A stretch of 40,182 nucleotides of DNA from Peptostreptococcaceae bacterium (GCA_016650175.1 JAENWG010000012.1:1-40182); one strand, 5' to 3'; numbered from the stretch's first letter, positions 22,348 through 32,415 are shown. Numbers and translations are program-made. The notes: generated by a model from the sequence alone, not told the origin.

Positions 22348-23307
22348 TTAGAGCCCAATCATGACTTTAATAATTTCTTTAGCATCAGCTATGATGACCT
22401 CATGCGCCACTTTATTAAGTGGTGCATTTTCATCTATATTAACCGAAACAATTCGCTTAGTTCCTTCTATCGTTTTAAGAAAATCATTCTCTCCTGATAT
22501 TCCTATCGCTATCAAACACTCGGGATTTAGTTTAACACTATAATCAACCAACGTATCACTATCTGCTTTGCCTTGATCAACAAGAGGCTTTGTACTAATA
22601 AATCCGTAGTCATTAATATCACAAAATTCAACTACACTAGCTATTAAATCTTTATCTTTCACTCCATTACCTAAGGCAATAATTCCTTGATACTCTTGTA
22701 TAGATTTCTTTTTTTCTATTATAGGACTGTAATCTTTTGTGATTACCTTAGTCTTTCTTAGTTTCCCTTTGTCCAGTACTGAAATATCTATATCAAAATC
22801 GTCTGTATCAATTAACAATACAGCCGGCTTATTAACATTTGTAATAATTTTCTTCATTTCCCTACCTTCACTCATAATTCCAAGTTTTAGCAAGTCATCA
22901 TTTAAAAACTCTATCTTATTGCAATCAACTGTCAGCGCTACATCATTTACAGCCGACGTCATAGAAGCTGTAGGTTTATTGCCGCCTGTATTAGAAAACA
23001 TTACTAATTCAGGTTTTAGTTTATCCACCATTGATTTAATTATCTGTCCGTATTTAGTCGGTGCATAAGGTAATTTTCCATAAGCAAAATATACCGTATC
23101 TATTGGCAGTTCATCTAATTCACTTAATAATTTATTAACTATAGATTTATTCAACTCTTCTGTTTCTAATATAAAAACAGCATGAAGTAATAAGTCTTCT
23201 TTAGTCGCTATAACTGAAGCTACAGAAACTAATTTCAAAGAACTTTTTTCGATTCCGCTGTTATCTAATTCCATATAAATGAGTATTCCTCTGTTAAAAT
23301 TCTGCAT
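22348..23307 (-). CDS. Lone, divergent electron transfer flavoprotein alpha-like protein
   Basis: A 319-residue protein with the two-domain layout of EtfA. The N-domain has KLKPELVMFSNTGGNKPTAS and VNDVALTVDCNKIEFLNDDL, matching the 'P..VLFG.T..GR.LAP..A......ADC' pattern. The C-domain has IIALGNGVKDKDLIASVVEF, LNPECLIAIGISG and VSVNIDENAPLNKVAHEVII, matching the FAD-binding half. Several FAD-contact motifs are changed: GASRPAVD reads ISTKPLVD, QVGQTG is gone and SGAIQH reads SGENDF. No EtfB or acyl-CoA dehydrogenase gene is nearby. It may be a paralogue with altered or lost cofactor binding. AAAGGT precedes the ATG; promoter at 23347-23375. Confidence 0.75.
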   Translation of the reverse strand: MQNFNRGILIYMELDNSGIEKSSLKLVSVASVIATKEDLLLHAVFILETEELNKSIVNKLLSELDELPIDTVYFAYGKLPYAPTKYGQIIKSMVDKLKPELVMFSNTGGNKPTASMTSAVNDVALTVDCNKIEFLNDDLLKLGIMSEGREMKKIITNVNKPAVLLIDTDDFDIDISVLDKGKLRKTKVITKDYSPIIEKKKSIQEYQGIIALGNGVKDKDLIASVVEFCDINDYGFISTKPLVDQGKADSDTLVDYSVKLNPECLIAIGISGENDFLKTIEGTKRIVSVNIDENAPLNKVAHEVIIADAKEIIKVMIGL

Positions 23308-23346
23308 AAAATACCTTTCGCGAATATATAATCTCTTTATAGCATA

Positions 23347-23375
23347 ATTTTACCTTTATATATGTTTTATGTCAA
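23347..23375 (-). promoter_or_regulatory. Promoter of the EtfA-like gene
   Basis: On the minus strand TTGACA (plus 23370-23375), 17 bases, TAAAAT (plus 23347-23352). Confidence 0.78.
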
Positions 23376-23401
23376 CCGATATATCATAGTAATCCGATTT
23401 A

Positions 23402-23430
23402 TTGAAAAACCTTTAACTATATGTTAAAAT
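23402..23430 (+). promoter_or_regulatory. Promoter of the M18 aminopeptidase gene
   Basis: TTGAAA (23402-23407), 17 bases, TAAAAT (23425-23430). Confidence 0.72.
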
Positions 23431-23468
23431 TGCTTTATTAACTATTCCATCATTAAGGAGAAAATAAA

Positions 23469-24848
23469 ATGAAAGATAATAACACTTGGACAGATTATTC
23501 GGGTTCAGAATTAGAAGAACTTAAAAATTTAAACACTGCTTACATGGATTTTTTAAGTGATGGTAAAACTGAAAGAGAATGTGTAACACTTATAACTGAA
23601 ATGGCCGAAGCTAAAGGCTATATAAATCTTAAAGACGCTAAAGAAAATAATATTAAACTAAAATACGGTAGCAAGGTATATGCAAACTGTATGGACAAAG
23701 CGATTATGATGATTAATATCGGTAAGGATGATATAATTAAAGGTATGAATATTTTAGGTGCTCATATTGACTCACCAAGATTAGATGTAAAGCAAAATCC
23801 GTTATATGAAAACTCTGAGTTAGCTTACTTAGACACTCATTATTACGGTGGTATAAAAAAATATCAATGGGTAACCCTTCCTATGGCTATACACGGAGTA
23901 GTGGTTAAAAAAGACGGTACTATAGTTAATATTGTTTTAGGAGAAAAACCTGAAGATCCAGTTTTTTTCATAAGTGATTTATTAATTCATCTGTCTGCTG
24001 AACAACTTGATAAGAAAAGCGCTAAGGTTATAGAAGGCGAGCAATTAGATATAATAGTAGGTTCTATTCCTCTTGATAAAGACAGTAAAGACGCAGTAAA
24101 ATTAAACTTACTAAAGATACTAAAGGACACCTATGATATTGAAGAAGATGATTTCTGGTCAGCTGAACTTGAAGTGGTGCCTGCAGGCAGAGCTAGAGAA
24201 GTAGGTTTTGACAGAAGCATGATTATGGGTTACGGCCATGACGATAAAGTATGTGCTTATACTTCGTTAGTAGCAATGCTTGAGGTTGAATCTCCTAAAA
24301 AAACATCTTGTTGTTTATTCGTGGATAAAGAAGAAATAGGCAGCGTAGGAGCTACCGGCATGCAATCCAATTTCTTTGAAAACACTATGGCTGAAATTTT
24401 AGATTTATCAGGAATTTACTCTGAACTTAATTTAAGGAGAACTCTTTCCAGTAGCAAGATGCTATCATCTGATGTAAGCGCAGCTTATGATCCTACTTTT
24501 GAAAGTGTATTTGACAAGAAGAACTCCGCTATGTTTGGTAAAGGACTAGTTTTTAACAAATATACTGGTGCCCGTGGTAAAAGTGGTTCAAACGATGCTA
24601 ATCCTGAATATTTGGCTTATTTAAGAAATATATTCCATAAGCACAATGTAACTTTTCAATCAAGCGAACTCGGTAAAGTAGACGCAGGTGGTGGCGGCAC
24701 TATTGCATACATAATGGCACTATACGGAATGGAAGTAGTCGACAGCGGTGTAGCTGTACTCAATATGCATGCTCCTTGGGAGGTTGTCAGCAAAGCTGAT
24801 GTTCACGAAGCTAAAAAAGGCTATGTAGCATTTCTAATAGAAGCATAA
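23469..24848 (+). CDS. M18 family aminopeptidase
   Basis: A 459-residue metallopeptidase of family M18. Zinc-ligand motifs in order are LGAHIDSPRLDV (His), MGYGHDDKVCAY (bridging Asp), CLFVDKEEIGSVGATGMQS (catalytic Glu and ligand Glu) and LNMHAPWEV (final His); ANPEYLAYLRNIF and AGGGGTIAYIMA are also typical. M18 enzymes form dodecameric shells in the cytoplasm and remove N-terminal residues, often acidic or neutral, from peptides. TAAGGAG precedes the ATG. Monocistronic, with promoter and terminator both visible. Confidence 0.94.
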   Translation: MKDNNTWTDYSGSELEELKNLNTAYMDFLSDGKTERECVTLITEMAEAKGYINLKDAKENNIKLKYGSKVYANCMDKAIMMINIGKDDIIKGMNILGAHIDSPRLDVKQNPLYENSELAYLDTHYYGGIKKYQWVTLPMAIHGVVVKKDGTIVNIVLGEKPEDPVFFISDLLIHLSAEQLDKKSAKVIEGEQLDIIVGSIPLDKDSKDAVKLNLLKILKDTYDIEEDDFWSAELEVVPAGRAREVGFDRSMIMGYGHDDKVCAYTSLVAMLEVESPKKTSCCLFVDKEEIGSVGATGMQSNFFENTMAEILDLSGIYSELNLRRTLSSSKMLSSDVSAAYDPTFESVFDKKNSAMFGKGLVFNKYTGARGKSGSNDANPEYLAYLRNIFHKHNVTFQSSELGKVDAGGGGTIAYIMALYGMEVVDSGVAVLNMHAPWEVVSKADVHEAKKGYVAFLIEA

Positions 24849-24853
24849 TTACA

Positions 24854-24880
24854 GAAGCTCCGGAATAAATCCGGAGCTTC
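24854..24880. terminator. Shared terminator of M18 and ADP-ribosylglycohydrolase genes
   Basis: GAAGCTCCGGA (24854-24864) pairs with TCCGGAGCTTC (24870-24880), loop ATAAA, followed by ATTTTATTT on the plus strand. It lies between two convergent genes; the minus-strand tail is less U-rich. Confidence 0.85.
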
Positions 24881-24883
24881 ATT

Positions 24884-25807
24884 TTATTTAATCTCTTCTG
24901 CAAATTCATCACAAAGGTTTATTATGTAATCTTTTCTAGCTAGCTTAGCTATCCATTCTTTAGGGATACTTTCTATCCCATAATATATACCTGCTAATCC
25001 CCCAGTTATTGCTGCTACAGTATCAGTATCATTCCCTAGGTTCACAGCTTTTAGAATCGCATCTTTATAACAATCAGTATTTAATAAGCACCAAATAGCT
25101 GCTTCTAAAGTTGATACCACATACCCACTGCTATCTATTTTCCATTCTTCGGTATTTTTGAATCCAGCTACAGCTATCCTCTCATACTTAATCAATTCTT
25201 TATTCCCTTTATATACTTCAAAGGCTTCTTTAAGGCCCTTATCTATCGCCTCACCAAGCTTTAAGCCTTTCAGCAGGGCAATAGCTATGAATACATATAT
25301 AGTACATGCAATATGGCTTCTAACATGATTATGGGTTAATGAAGCTACCCTTGTAACTTCCTCAGATATTTCTATAGGTTTATTGTTCACCAGATAAAAA
25401 GCCATAGGAAGGATTCTCATTAGTGCACCATTTCCATTATCATTTTCTGTGCTTCCTCCACAATCCAAAGGATTAACACCATTTAAGTACCTTGTTATAG
25501 CTCTTTGTGTGCCATTACCCACATCAAACGTTTCATTATATGGTGTATATGCTCCATTGTTGAGCCAATCGGAAAACTTATCCATAATATTGCTATATTC
25601 TAAACCATTCTTAAGACTTTCAATCAAACACAATGTCATAGTTGTATCATCAGACCAAGTACCTTCTGGCTGATTATATGTACCCCATCCTACCATATCC
25701 ATAACAGGATTTGTTTTAAGCTTTTCTCTAGATTCAAATTCAAAAGGCACCCCAATCGAGTCACCTATGGCATGCCCCAAAATGCCTGATCTTACTTTAT
25801 TGTTCAT
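24884..25807 (-). CDS. ADP-ribosylglycohydrolase family protein
   Basis: A 307-residue protein of the DraG/ARH family. Metal-binding motifs: LGHAIGDSIGVPFEF at the N-terminus, EGTWSDDTTMTLC (the DD/T triad), NGNGALMRILPM, and VNLGNDTDTVAAITGGLAG at the C-terminus, all with the expected Asp residues. These enzymes use two Mg or Mn ions to remove ADP-ribose from proteins or to hydrolyse related compounds. No ADP-ribosyltransferase is nearby, so the substrate is open. Its ATG overlaps the stop of the hybrid kinase gene (ATGA), so translation is coupled to the kinase. Confidence 0.93.
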   Translation of the reverse strand: MNNKVRSGILGHAIGDSIGVPFEFESREKLKTNPVMDMVGWGTYNQPEGTWSDDTTMTLCLIESLKNGLEYSNIMDKFSDWLNNGAYTPYNETFDVGNGTQRAITRYLNGVNPLDCGGSTENDNGNGALMRILPMAFYLVNNKPIEISEEVTRVASLTHNHVRSHIACTIYVFIAIALLKGLKLGEAIDKGLKEAFEVYKGNKELIKYERIAVAGFKNTEEWKIDSSGYVVSTLEAAIWCLLNTDCYKDAILKAVNLGNDTDTVAAITGGLAGIYYGIESIPKEWIAKLARKDYIINLCDEFAEEIK

Positions 25808-28194
25808 ATTAAGGTATTCTCTCTTTCTAGCATTACGCTAGCTATAGTTTCAAGCAACTGTTTTCTATCTATTGGTTTAGCTATATGCGCATTCATCCCT
25901 GCTTTCATGGATTCTTTCATGTCTTCAGAATATGCATTTGCAGATAAAGCAATAATTGGTACTTTACTATCTTTTTCTCTAATTTTCTTAGCTGCCTCTA
26001 TTCCGTCCATAACGGGCATTCTAATATCCATTAATATACAATCATACTTGTTTTCTTCCGCCATATCTACCGCAATTTTCCCGTTTAATGCAATTTCTAC
26101 TTTAGCCCCTCTATCCTCAACTATTTTAGAAGCTATTTTAACGTTAATAATATTGTCTTCACAGATAAGAATACTCTTATTAGTGAAATCAATGTCCATT
26201 TCCTTAATAATTACTTCCTTTAATTTTTTCAGTTCTTTTTTAGCTGCTTTCTTAAGAGGAACTTCTATATTGAAAACGCTACCTTCATTAATTGATGATT
26301 CACAATTAATCTTTCCGCCCATTAATTCCAGTAAATTTTTGGAAATAGCAAGTCCTAAACCACTGCCACCTTCACTTATGGAAAGTATGTTTTTTTCTTG
26401 CGAAAACGCTTCAAATATATGTGGTATATAATCTTCGCTAATTCCTACTCCACTATCGCTTATCGTATTAACCATTACTAATTTTTTGTCTTTATTGACT
26501 AGCTTTATCTCCCATTTGATAAAACCACCTTTTTCTGTGTATTTAATCGCATTACTTAATACATTAATTAGTACTTGTTGAATTCTTTGTTTGTCTATTA
26601 CATAATAGTTTTCATCAATAAAATATTGGCCTTCTATAGTCAATTTTTGATTTTTATCTTCGGCTCTAGGTCTGATTATATTCAATACTTCTTCAGTTAA
26701 TTCAGATAGCAATATTACATTTTTATTTAATCTTACGCTTCCATTTTCAAGCTTATTTATGTCTAATAAATCATTTAGTAGATTAAGTAAATAACCAGAA
26801 CTATCTATTATTTGGTTAAAATACTCTTTGATTTTAGTTTGGTTACTTTCTTCATATCCAAAATTGGATAAACCTATTATAGCATTCATAGGAGTTCTCA
26901 TATCATGACTCATGTTGGCCAAAAAATCAGATTTTATCTTACTCGCTTCTTTGGCAGTATTTAAAGCATTCTCTAACTTAATGCTTTTCACCATTTCAGC
27001 TATCATGCTCTTAGTAAAATCCTGTTGCATAACACATAATATATTTTTAGAATTGTCAATAAATCTTATAGTGACTCTCTTATATTTTAATTCATTATTT
27101 TCATCTGTTACAGTAAAATCCCTCGTGTATTCAATGTTTTTATCCAAATATTTTATAATCTTTTCTTTCTTTAAATCTTCACCGATTACCTCTAAGCCAT
27201 ATTCAAGTTCATTATTATTTATAAATCGATTAAAATAGTCAATTCCATCTATTCTAGATAGAAATTTATCTTTAAATTCACTAGATACAAAAGTAGTATA
27301 TTTATCAGTATTTATATCTACTCTTTGTACAAAATCATAGTTATATGTCGCCGTATATTTTAGAAATCTTTCGGTTTCCTTTTCTTCATCTACATCATAT
27401 AGATATACATACGCTAAAATATGATTGTTTAATGGATTAATTGAAAAATTAGTGTCATTTCTTATCCATATAGTTTTATTAGTACCATATATAGATTTTC
27501 TCCTATATATTAAAGAAATTGGATTTCCTCCATATGCACATTCTTCTAAATACTTTTGCGTTAGAGTTTCTTTAATAATCATTCTTTCAGTTGGATCAAC
27601 TATACATTCAATTTCTTTTTTTATTACATCGGTAAAGTCCTCTCCTTCATTAATGATTTCAGAAAATTCCCCACCTATAACTTTATTAATAGTAAAATCA
27701 ACTTGAAGAAATGCTATTAAATTAGTATCGATTCTCCCCTTATTTCTCATTGCATCGTTATATTTTTTATTTAATAATTCTATTTTAATATTTCTTGAGA
27801 TTACTTCTTCCGAAACATTATCTATTGCTATAATACCTAAATCAGTACCATCTTCCATTCTTTGTAATTTGCCTTTTTCCTCAATATAAATATATTCTCC
27901 GTCATCTTTTAGTTTTATTCTGTAAGTTGTGTTATAGTCCGGCTCTCCTTTAAATAAACTTTTAGTTTTATCTTTTAAATTTTCTTCGTCATAAGGATGT
28001 ACTTTAGAGTATATATCACCATTATAAATTTCCATAATTTCTTCACTACCCATATTAAATAGCTTTTCACTTACCTTATTTACATGTATAACTATGGCTT
28101 CTTTACCAATTTTTTGAAACACAAATATAGCTATGGGTAATGTATTTAATAATGTTATATATTCTTTTGATAATGTATACTTCTCTTTTTTCAT
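25804..28194 (-). CDS. Cytoplasmic PAS hybrid histidine kinase with receiver domain
   Basis: A 796-residue protein without membrane segments. A PAS domain (about 15-130: AIFVFQKIGKEAIVIHVN, NTTYRIKLKDDGEYIYIEE) is followed by two more PAS-like regions (about 160-275 and 285-400). The HisKA domain has ANMSHDMRTPMNAIIG (phospho-His about residue 430). The ATPase domain has VLINVLSNAIKYTEKGG (N box), SDSGVGIS (G1) and GGSGLGLAIS (G2). A C-terminal receiver domain has ICEDN, the phospho-Asp in CILMDIRMPVMDG (about 723) and Lys in IAKPIDRKQ. All catalytic residues are present. No HPt or output regulator is close by. The ATG is chosen with GGGAG seven bases upstream. Its stop overlaps the ADP-ribosylglycohydrolase start. 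Confidence 0.93.
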   Translation of the reverse strand: MKKEKYTLSKEYITLLNTLPIAIFVFQKIGKEAIVIHVNKVSEKLFNMGSEEIMEIYNGDIYSKVHPYDEENLKDKTKSLFKGEPDYNTTYRIKLKDDGEYIYIEEKGKLQRMEDGTDLGIIAIDNVSEEVISRNIKIELLNKKYNDAMRNKGRIDTNLIAFLQVDFTINKVIGGEFSEIINEGEDFTDVIKKEIECIVDPTERMIIKETLTQKYLEECAYGGNPISLIYRRKSIYGTNKTIWIRNDTNFSINPLNNHILAYVYLYDVDEEKETERFLKYTATYNYDFVQRVDINTDKYTTFVSSEFKDKFLSRIDGIDYFNRFINNNELEYGLEVIGEDLKKEKIIKYLDKNIEYTRDFTVTDENNELKYKRVTIRFIDNSKNILCVMQQDFTKSMIAEMVKSIKLENALNTAKEASKIKSDFLANMSHDMRTPMNAIIGLSNFGYEESNQTKIKEYFNQIIDSSGYLLNLLNDLLDINKLENGSVRLNKNVILLSELTEEVLNIIRPRAEDKNQKLTIEGQYFIDENYYVIDKQRIQQVLINVLSNAIKYTEKGGFIKWEIKLVNKDKKLVMVNTISDSGVGISEDYIPHIFEAFSQEKNILSISEGGSGLGLAISKNLLELMGGKINCESSINEGSVFNIEVPLKKAAKKELKKLKEVIIKEMDIDFTNKSILICEDNIINVKIASKIVEDRGAKVEIALNGKIAVDMAEENKYDCILMDIRMPVMDGIEAAKKIREKDSKVPIIALSANAYSEDMKESMKAGMNAHIAKPIDRKQLLETIASVMLERENTLI

Positions 28195-28265
28195 AAACAT
28201 CTCCCATTTTGCTATACATACTTCTACCTACGCCATTCAGCACTTAGCTATGTGTACTCATAATT

Positions 28266-28293
28266 ATTATACCAAGATAATATTACTTTTCAA
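28266..28293 (-). promoter_or_regulatory. Promoter of the kinase/ADP-ribosylglycohydrolase operon
   Basis: On the minus strand TTGAAA (plus 28288-28293), 16 bases, TATAAT (plus 28266-28271). The leader to the kinase start is about 65 bases. Confidence 0.68.
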
Positions 28294-28338
28294 CAAATTC
28301 TGATAATAAAATAAAATTAAGACAAATCAAATATAAAA

Positions 28339-28366
28339 AAGGTGCGTCAAACAAATGACGCACCTT
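28339..28366 (-). terminator. Terminator after ppdK
   Basis: On the minus strand AAGGTGCGTCA pairs with TGACGCACCTT (11 bp, perfect, loop TTTGTT) and leads into TTTTTTAT. It closes the long housekeeping run. Confidence 0.92.
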
Positions 28367-28374
28367 CGTGCTTA

Positions 28375-31002
28375 TTATTTTTTTCTGTTCTTGATAGTAG
28401 CTTGGGCTGCTGATATCCTAGCTATAGGTACCCTGAAAGGTGAACAAGATACATAGTTAAGACCAACCTTATTGAAAAATTCTATGGATTTAGGATCTCC
28501 ACCATGTTCTCCACAAACGCCTAATTTAATATTAGGTCTTGTCTTCTTACCTAGTTCCACTCCCATTTTAACGAGCTTTCCTATACCTTCTTGATCAATT
28601 GTTTGGAACGGATCAGCGTCTAAAACACCATCCTCAATATATTCCTTGATTAATCCAGCAGTATCATCTCTTGAGAACCCAAATGTCATTTGTGTTAAAT
28701 CGTTAGTACCAAATGAGAAGAACTCAGCATCTTCAGCTATTTTATCTGCAAGAAGTGCAGCTCTTGGAATCTCTATCATTGTTCCAATTTTATAATCAAC
28801 CTTATTACCCATAGTTTTAAAACATTTATCTATAGTTTTAATAACTGTTTCTTTTACATTTTTAAGTTCATTTTGAATGCCTACAAGCGGAATCATTATT
28901 TCAGGTACAATATTTAGGCCAGTTTCTTCTTTAACCTCAATCGCAGCTGTAATTATTGCTTCTACTTGCATCTCAGCTATTTCTGGATATGAAATCGCTA
29001 TTCTGCAACCTCTATGACCTAGCATAGGGTTTTGTTCATTTAGTTCTTCTGCTTTATTAATTAACTTTTCAAAAGGCATATTGAATTCTTTTGAAAGTTG
29101 CATTGTATCAGCTTCTGTTTTTGGTAAAAACTCATTTAGCGGAGGATCTAACAATCTAATTGTAACCGGTCTTACTCCCATAACTTTAAAAATTTCATAG
29201 AAATCTTTCTTTTGATATGGTAACAAAGCATCTAAAGCGTCTTTTCTTTCTTTTAAAGAATCTGCCAAAATCATTCTTCTAATAGCGGGGATTCTTTCGG
29301 CTTCAAAAAACATGTGCTCTGTTCTGCATAGTCCAATACCTTCAGCTCCAAAATCGACTGCTTGTTTAGCATCTCTTGGATTGTCTGCATTAGCTCTAAC
29401 CTTCATTGTTCTGATTTCATCAGACCATTTCATTATTGTTCCAAAATCCCCAGACAATTCAGGGAATACAGTTTTTATCATTCCTTCATATACATTTCCT
29501 GAAGTACCATTCAATGAAATTTTGTCGCCTTCATTAAATGTTTCGCCATTTAGTAACATTGTTTTACCAGTTTCATCGATTATTGCTGCTGAGCAACCTG
29601 ATACACAACATTTACCCATACCTCTAGCTACTACTGCTGCATGTGAAGTCATACCTCCACGTGCTGTAAGTATGCCTTCAGCAATAAGCATTCCTGCTAA
29701 ATCTTCCGGTGAAGTTTCCTGTCTAACTAATATAGTCTGTTCGCCTCTATCTACTGCTTCTTTAGCATCTTCAGCATTAAAATAGATATTACCTGTAGCT
29801 GCACCCGGAGATGCTGCTAATCCTGTACCTAACAATTTAGCTAGTTTTTCTTCGTTTTCATCAAATTTAGGGTGTAAAAGTTGTTCTATTTGTGCAGGCT
29901 CTACTCTACTAATAGCTGTTTCTTTGTCAATTAATTCTTCATTAACAAAATCGACTGCTAATTTTACAGCAGCTTCAGCTGTTCTTTTACCATTTCTAGT
30001 CTGAAGCATAAATAAATTATTTTTTTCTACTGTAAATTCCATGTCTTGCATATCGTGATAATGATTTTCAAGAATGTTAGATATATCTTCAAATTTCTTA
30101 TATACTTCTGGAAAAGCTATTGCCATTTCAGTTATAGGTTGTGGCGTTCTAATTCCAGCTACAACATCTTCACCTTGGGCATTTACTAAAAATTCACCAA
30201 ATATTTTGTTCTCACCGTTTACAGGACTTCTTGTAAACGCAACCCCCGTACCGGATGTATCACCCATGTTACCAAATACCATAGACTGTACATTTACAGC
30301 TGTTCCATATTCTGATGGGATATCATTTATTTTTCTATAAAGTATTGCTCTCTTGTTATTCCACGAACGAAATACCGCCATTATAGCTTCCATTAACTGT
30401 CCTTTTGGAGTTTGCGGAAAATTTCTTCCTAGTTCTTCTTTAACAAGCGCTTTATATCCCACTATAATTTCTTTTAAATCATCAGTAGTTAAATCGACAT
30501 CAAATTCAGCTCCAGCTTTCTCTTTTTGAGCGTTAAAAATCTTGTCAAACTTAGATTTAGAAATTTCCATTACTACATCACCGAACATTTGAATGAATCT
30601 TCTGTAGCTGTCGTATGCAAATCTTTCGTTTTCAGTAAGTTTAGCTAACCCTACTACAGATTCATCGTTAAGTCCTAAATTAAGAATTGTGTCCATCATA
30701 CCAGGCATAGAAACAACTGCGCCCGATCTAACTGATACTAAAAGCGGATTTTCAATGTCACCAAATGTTTTTCCTGATACTTGTTCTAATTCAGTAAGTT
30801 TTTCGTAAATCTCACTAACAACGTCATCCGCTAGTTCGTTACCTTCTTCAAGATATCTATTACATGCTTCCGTAGTAACTGTAAAACCAAAGGGTACGGG
30901 CAAACCAATTCTCGTCATCTCCGCTAAGTTTGCGCCTTTTCCACCCAAAAGACCTTTCATGTCTTTTGAACCTTCATTGAACGAATAAACAAATTTATTC
31001 AT
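28375..31002 (-). CDS. ppdK: Pyruvate, phosphate dikinase
   Basis: An 875-residue enzyme of standard length. The N-terminal ATP-grasp domain begins KGLLGGKGANLAEMTRIGLP and has NGEDVVAGIRTPQPI. The swivelling phospho-His domain carries ARGGMTSHAAVVARGMGK (His about 455). The C-terminal TIM barrel binds pyruvate/PEP (GIGLCRTEHMFFE, MLGHRGCR, FSFGTNDLTQMTFGFSRDD, CGEHGGDP with the catalytic Cys). It interconverts PEP, AMP, PPi and pyruvate, ATP, Pi, and in anaerobes often serves glycolysis or gluconeogenesis. No PPDK regulatory protein gene is seen next to it. GGGAGG precedes the ATG and glyS ends 15 bp upstream. Confidence 0.97.
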   Translation of the reverse strand: MNKFVYSFNEGSKDMKGLLGGKGANLAEMTRIGLPVPFGFTVTTEACNRYLEEGNELADDVVSEIYEKLTELEQVSGKTFGDIENPLLVSVRSGAVVSMPGMMDTILNLGLNDESVVGLAKLTENERFAYDSYRRFIQMFGDVVMEISKSKFDKIFNAQKEKAGAEFDVDLTTDDLKEIIVGYKALVKEELGRNFPQTPKGQLMEAIMAVFRSWNNKRAILYRKINDIPSEYGTAVNVQSMVFGNMGDTSGTGVAFTRSPVNGENKIFGEFLVNAQGEDVVAGIRTPQPITEMAIAFPEVYKKFEDISNILENHYHDMQDMEFTVEKNNLFMLQTRNGKRTAEAAVKLAVDFVNEELIDKETAISRVEPAQIEQLLHPKFDENEEKLAKLLGTGLAASPGAATGNIYFNAEDAKEAVDRGEQTILVRQETSPEDLAGMLIAEGILTARGGMTSHAAVVARGMGKCCVSGCSAAIIDETGKTMLLNGETFNEGDKISLNGTSGNVYEGMIKTVFPELSGDFGTIMKWSDEIRTMKVRANADNPRDAKQAVDFGAEGIGLCRTEHMFFEAERIPAIRRMILADSLKERKDALDALLPYQKKDFYEIFKVMGVRPVTIRLLDPPLNEFLPKTEADTMQLSKEFNMPFEKLINKAEELNEQNPMLGHRGCRIAISYPEIAEMQVEAIITAAIEVKEETGLNIVPEIMIPLVGIQNELKNVKETVIKTIDKCFKTMGNKVDYKIGTMIEIPRAALLADKIAEDAEFFSFGTNDLTQMTFGFSRDDTAGLIKEYIEDGVLDADPFQTIDQEGIGKLVKMGVELGKKTRPNIKLGVCGEHGGDPKSIEFFNKVGLNYVSCSPFRVPIARISAAQATIKNRKK

Positions 31003-31017
31003 AGCTAATAATCCTCC

Positions 31018-32415
31018 CTAAAATACTAATTTTTCTTCAATATATGCTTTAACATCTAATATTGGTAATCTGATTTGTTCCATAGTATCTCTATCACGTA
31101 TAGTTACTGATTGATCTTCTTCAGTTTCAAAATCTACACATATACTAAAAGGTGTTCCTATTTCATCTTCTCTTCTATATCTCTTACCTATTGAACCAGT
31201 TACATCATAATCTACGCTAAAATACTTAGCTAATTCTTCATAAATAGGTTCGGCAATAGGTGCTAATTTCTTAGCTAAAGGAAGTATCGCAACCTTAAAA
31301 GGCGCTAATGCAGGATGAAATTTCATTATAACTCTTGTATCTTCTTTACCTTTTGCATCTGTTACGATTTCCTCATTATACGCATCTACCAAAAATGCTA
31401 ACGCTACTCTATCCGCTCCTAAGGAAGGTTCTATGCAATACGGTACATATTTCTCATTAGTTATAGGATCATTATAGCTTAAATCTTCTCCTGAGCATTC
31501 CATATGAGACTTCAAGTCAAAATCTGTTCTATCTGCTATTCCCCATAACTCACCCCAACCAAAGGGGAATAAGTATTCTATATCTGTTGTTGCATTACTA
31601 TAGTGAGATAATTCTTCTTGTTCATGATCTCTAAGTCTAACATTTTCCATATCCATATCTAATGATTTTAGGAAGTTAGAACAGTACTCTTTCCAATAAT
31701 TAAACCACTCTAAATCTTCTCCTGGTTTACAGAAAAATTCTAATTCCATCTGTTCGAATTCTCTGGTTCTAAACGTAAAATTACCTGGAGTAATTTCATT
31801 TCTAAATGATTTTCCTATTTGAGCTATTCCAAAAGGAATTTTCTTTCTTGATGTTCTTTGTACATTTTTAAAATTTACAAAAATACCTTGTGCAGTTTCC
31901 GGTCTCAAATATATTTCAGACTTAGAATCTTCTGTAACTCCCTGGAAAGTTTTAAACATTAAATTAAATTGTCTTATACTTGTAAAATCCGTTTTACCAC
32001 AGTTTGGACATTTAATACCTTTTTCTTCCATATACTTTTCTAATTCTTCATTAGACCATCCATCTACAACCATTTCTTCAAGATTATTATCTTTGATATA
32101 ATCTTCAATCAATTTGTCAGCTCTAAATCTAGAATTACAACTTTTACAATCTACTAAAGGATCCGCAAAGCCACCAACATGTCCTGAAGCAACCCAAGTT
32201 TGAGGGTTCATAAGTATAGCAGAATCTAATCCAACATTATACTTTGATTCCTGTACAAACTTTTTCCACCAAGCTTTTTTCACGTTGTTTTTAAATTCAA
32301 CTCCTAAAGGGCCATAATCCCAAGTGTTAGCTAGTCCCCCATAAATATCTGAACCTGGAAATACGAATCCTCGATTCTTGGCAAGCGCAGTGATTTTCTC
32401 CATTTCTCTTCTCAT
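31018..32415 (-). CDS. glyS: Glycyl-tRNA synthetase, single-chain type
   Basis: A 465-residue class II synthetase of the dimeric (alpha2) type, also named glyQS. It begins with [20 protein letters not shown] and [10 protein letters not shown] zinc-binding insert has [16 protein letters not shown] and later CPNCGKTDF. Motif 2 reads [20 protein letters not shown], followed by [11 protein letters not shown], and motif 3 lies in [18 protein letters not shown]. The anticodon domain starts near residue 355 ([20 protein letters not shown]). It charges tRNA-Gly. The ATG at 32413-32415 with GGTGGGA upstream is used; a TTG directly before it and an ATG four codons later are possible. No T-box is seen; it is inside an operon. 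Confidence 0.96.
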   Translation of the reverse strand: MRREMEKITALAKNRGFVFPGSDIYGGLANTWDYGPLGVEFKNNVKKAWWKKFVQESKYNVGLDSAILMNPQTWVASGHVGGFADPLVDCKSCNSRFRADKLIEDYIKDNNLEEMVVDGWSNEELEKYMEEKGIKCPNCGKTDFTSIRQFNLMFKTFQGVTEDSKSEIYLRPETAQGIFVNFKNVQRTSRKKIPFGIAQIGKSFRNEITPGNFTFRTREFEQMELEFFCKPGEDLEWFNYWKEYCSNFLKSLDMDMENVRLRDHEQEELSHYSNATTDIEYLFPFGWGELWGIADRTDFDLKSHMECSGEDLSYNDPITNEKYVPYCIEPSLGADRVALAFLVDAYNEEIVTDAKGKEDTRVIMKFHPALAPFKVAILPLAKKLAPIAEPIYEELAKYFSVDYDVTGSIGKRYRREDEIGTPFSICVDFETEEDQSVTIRDRDTMEQIRLPILDVKAYIEEKLVF

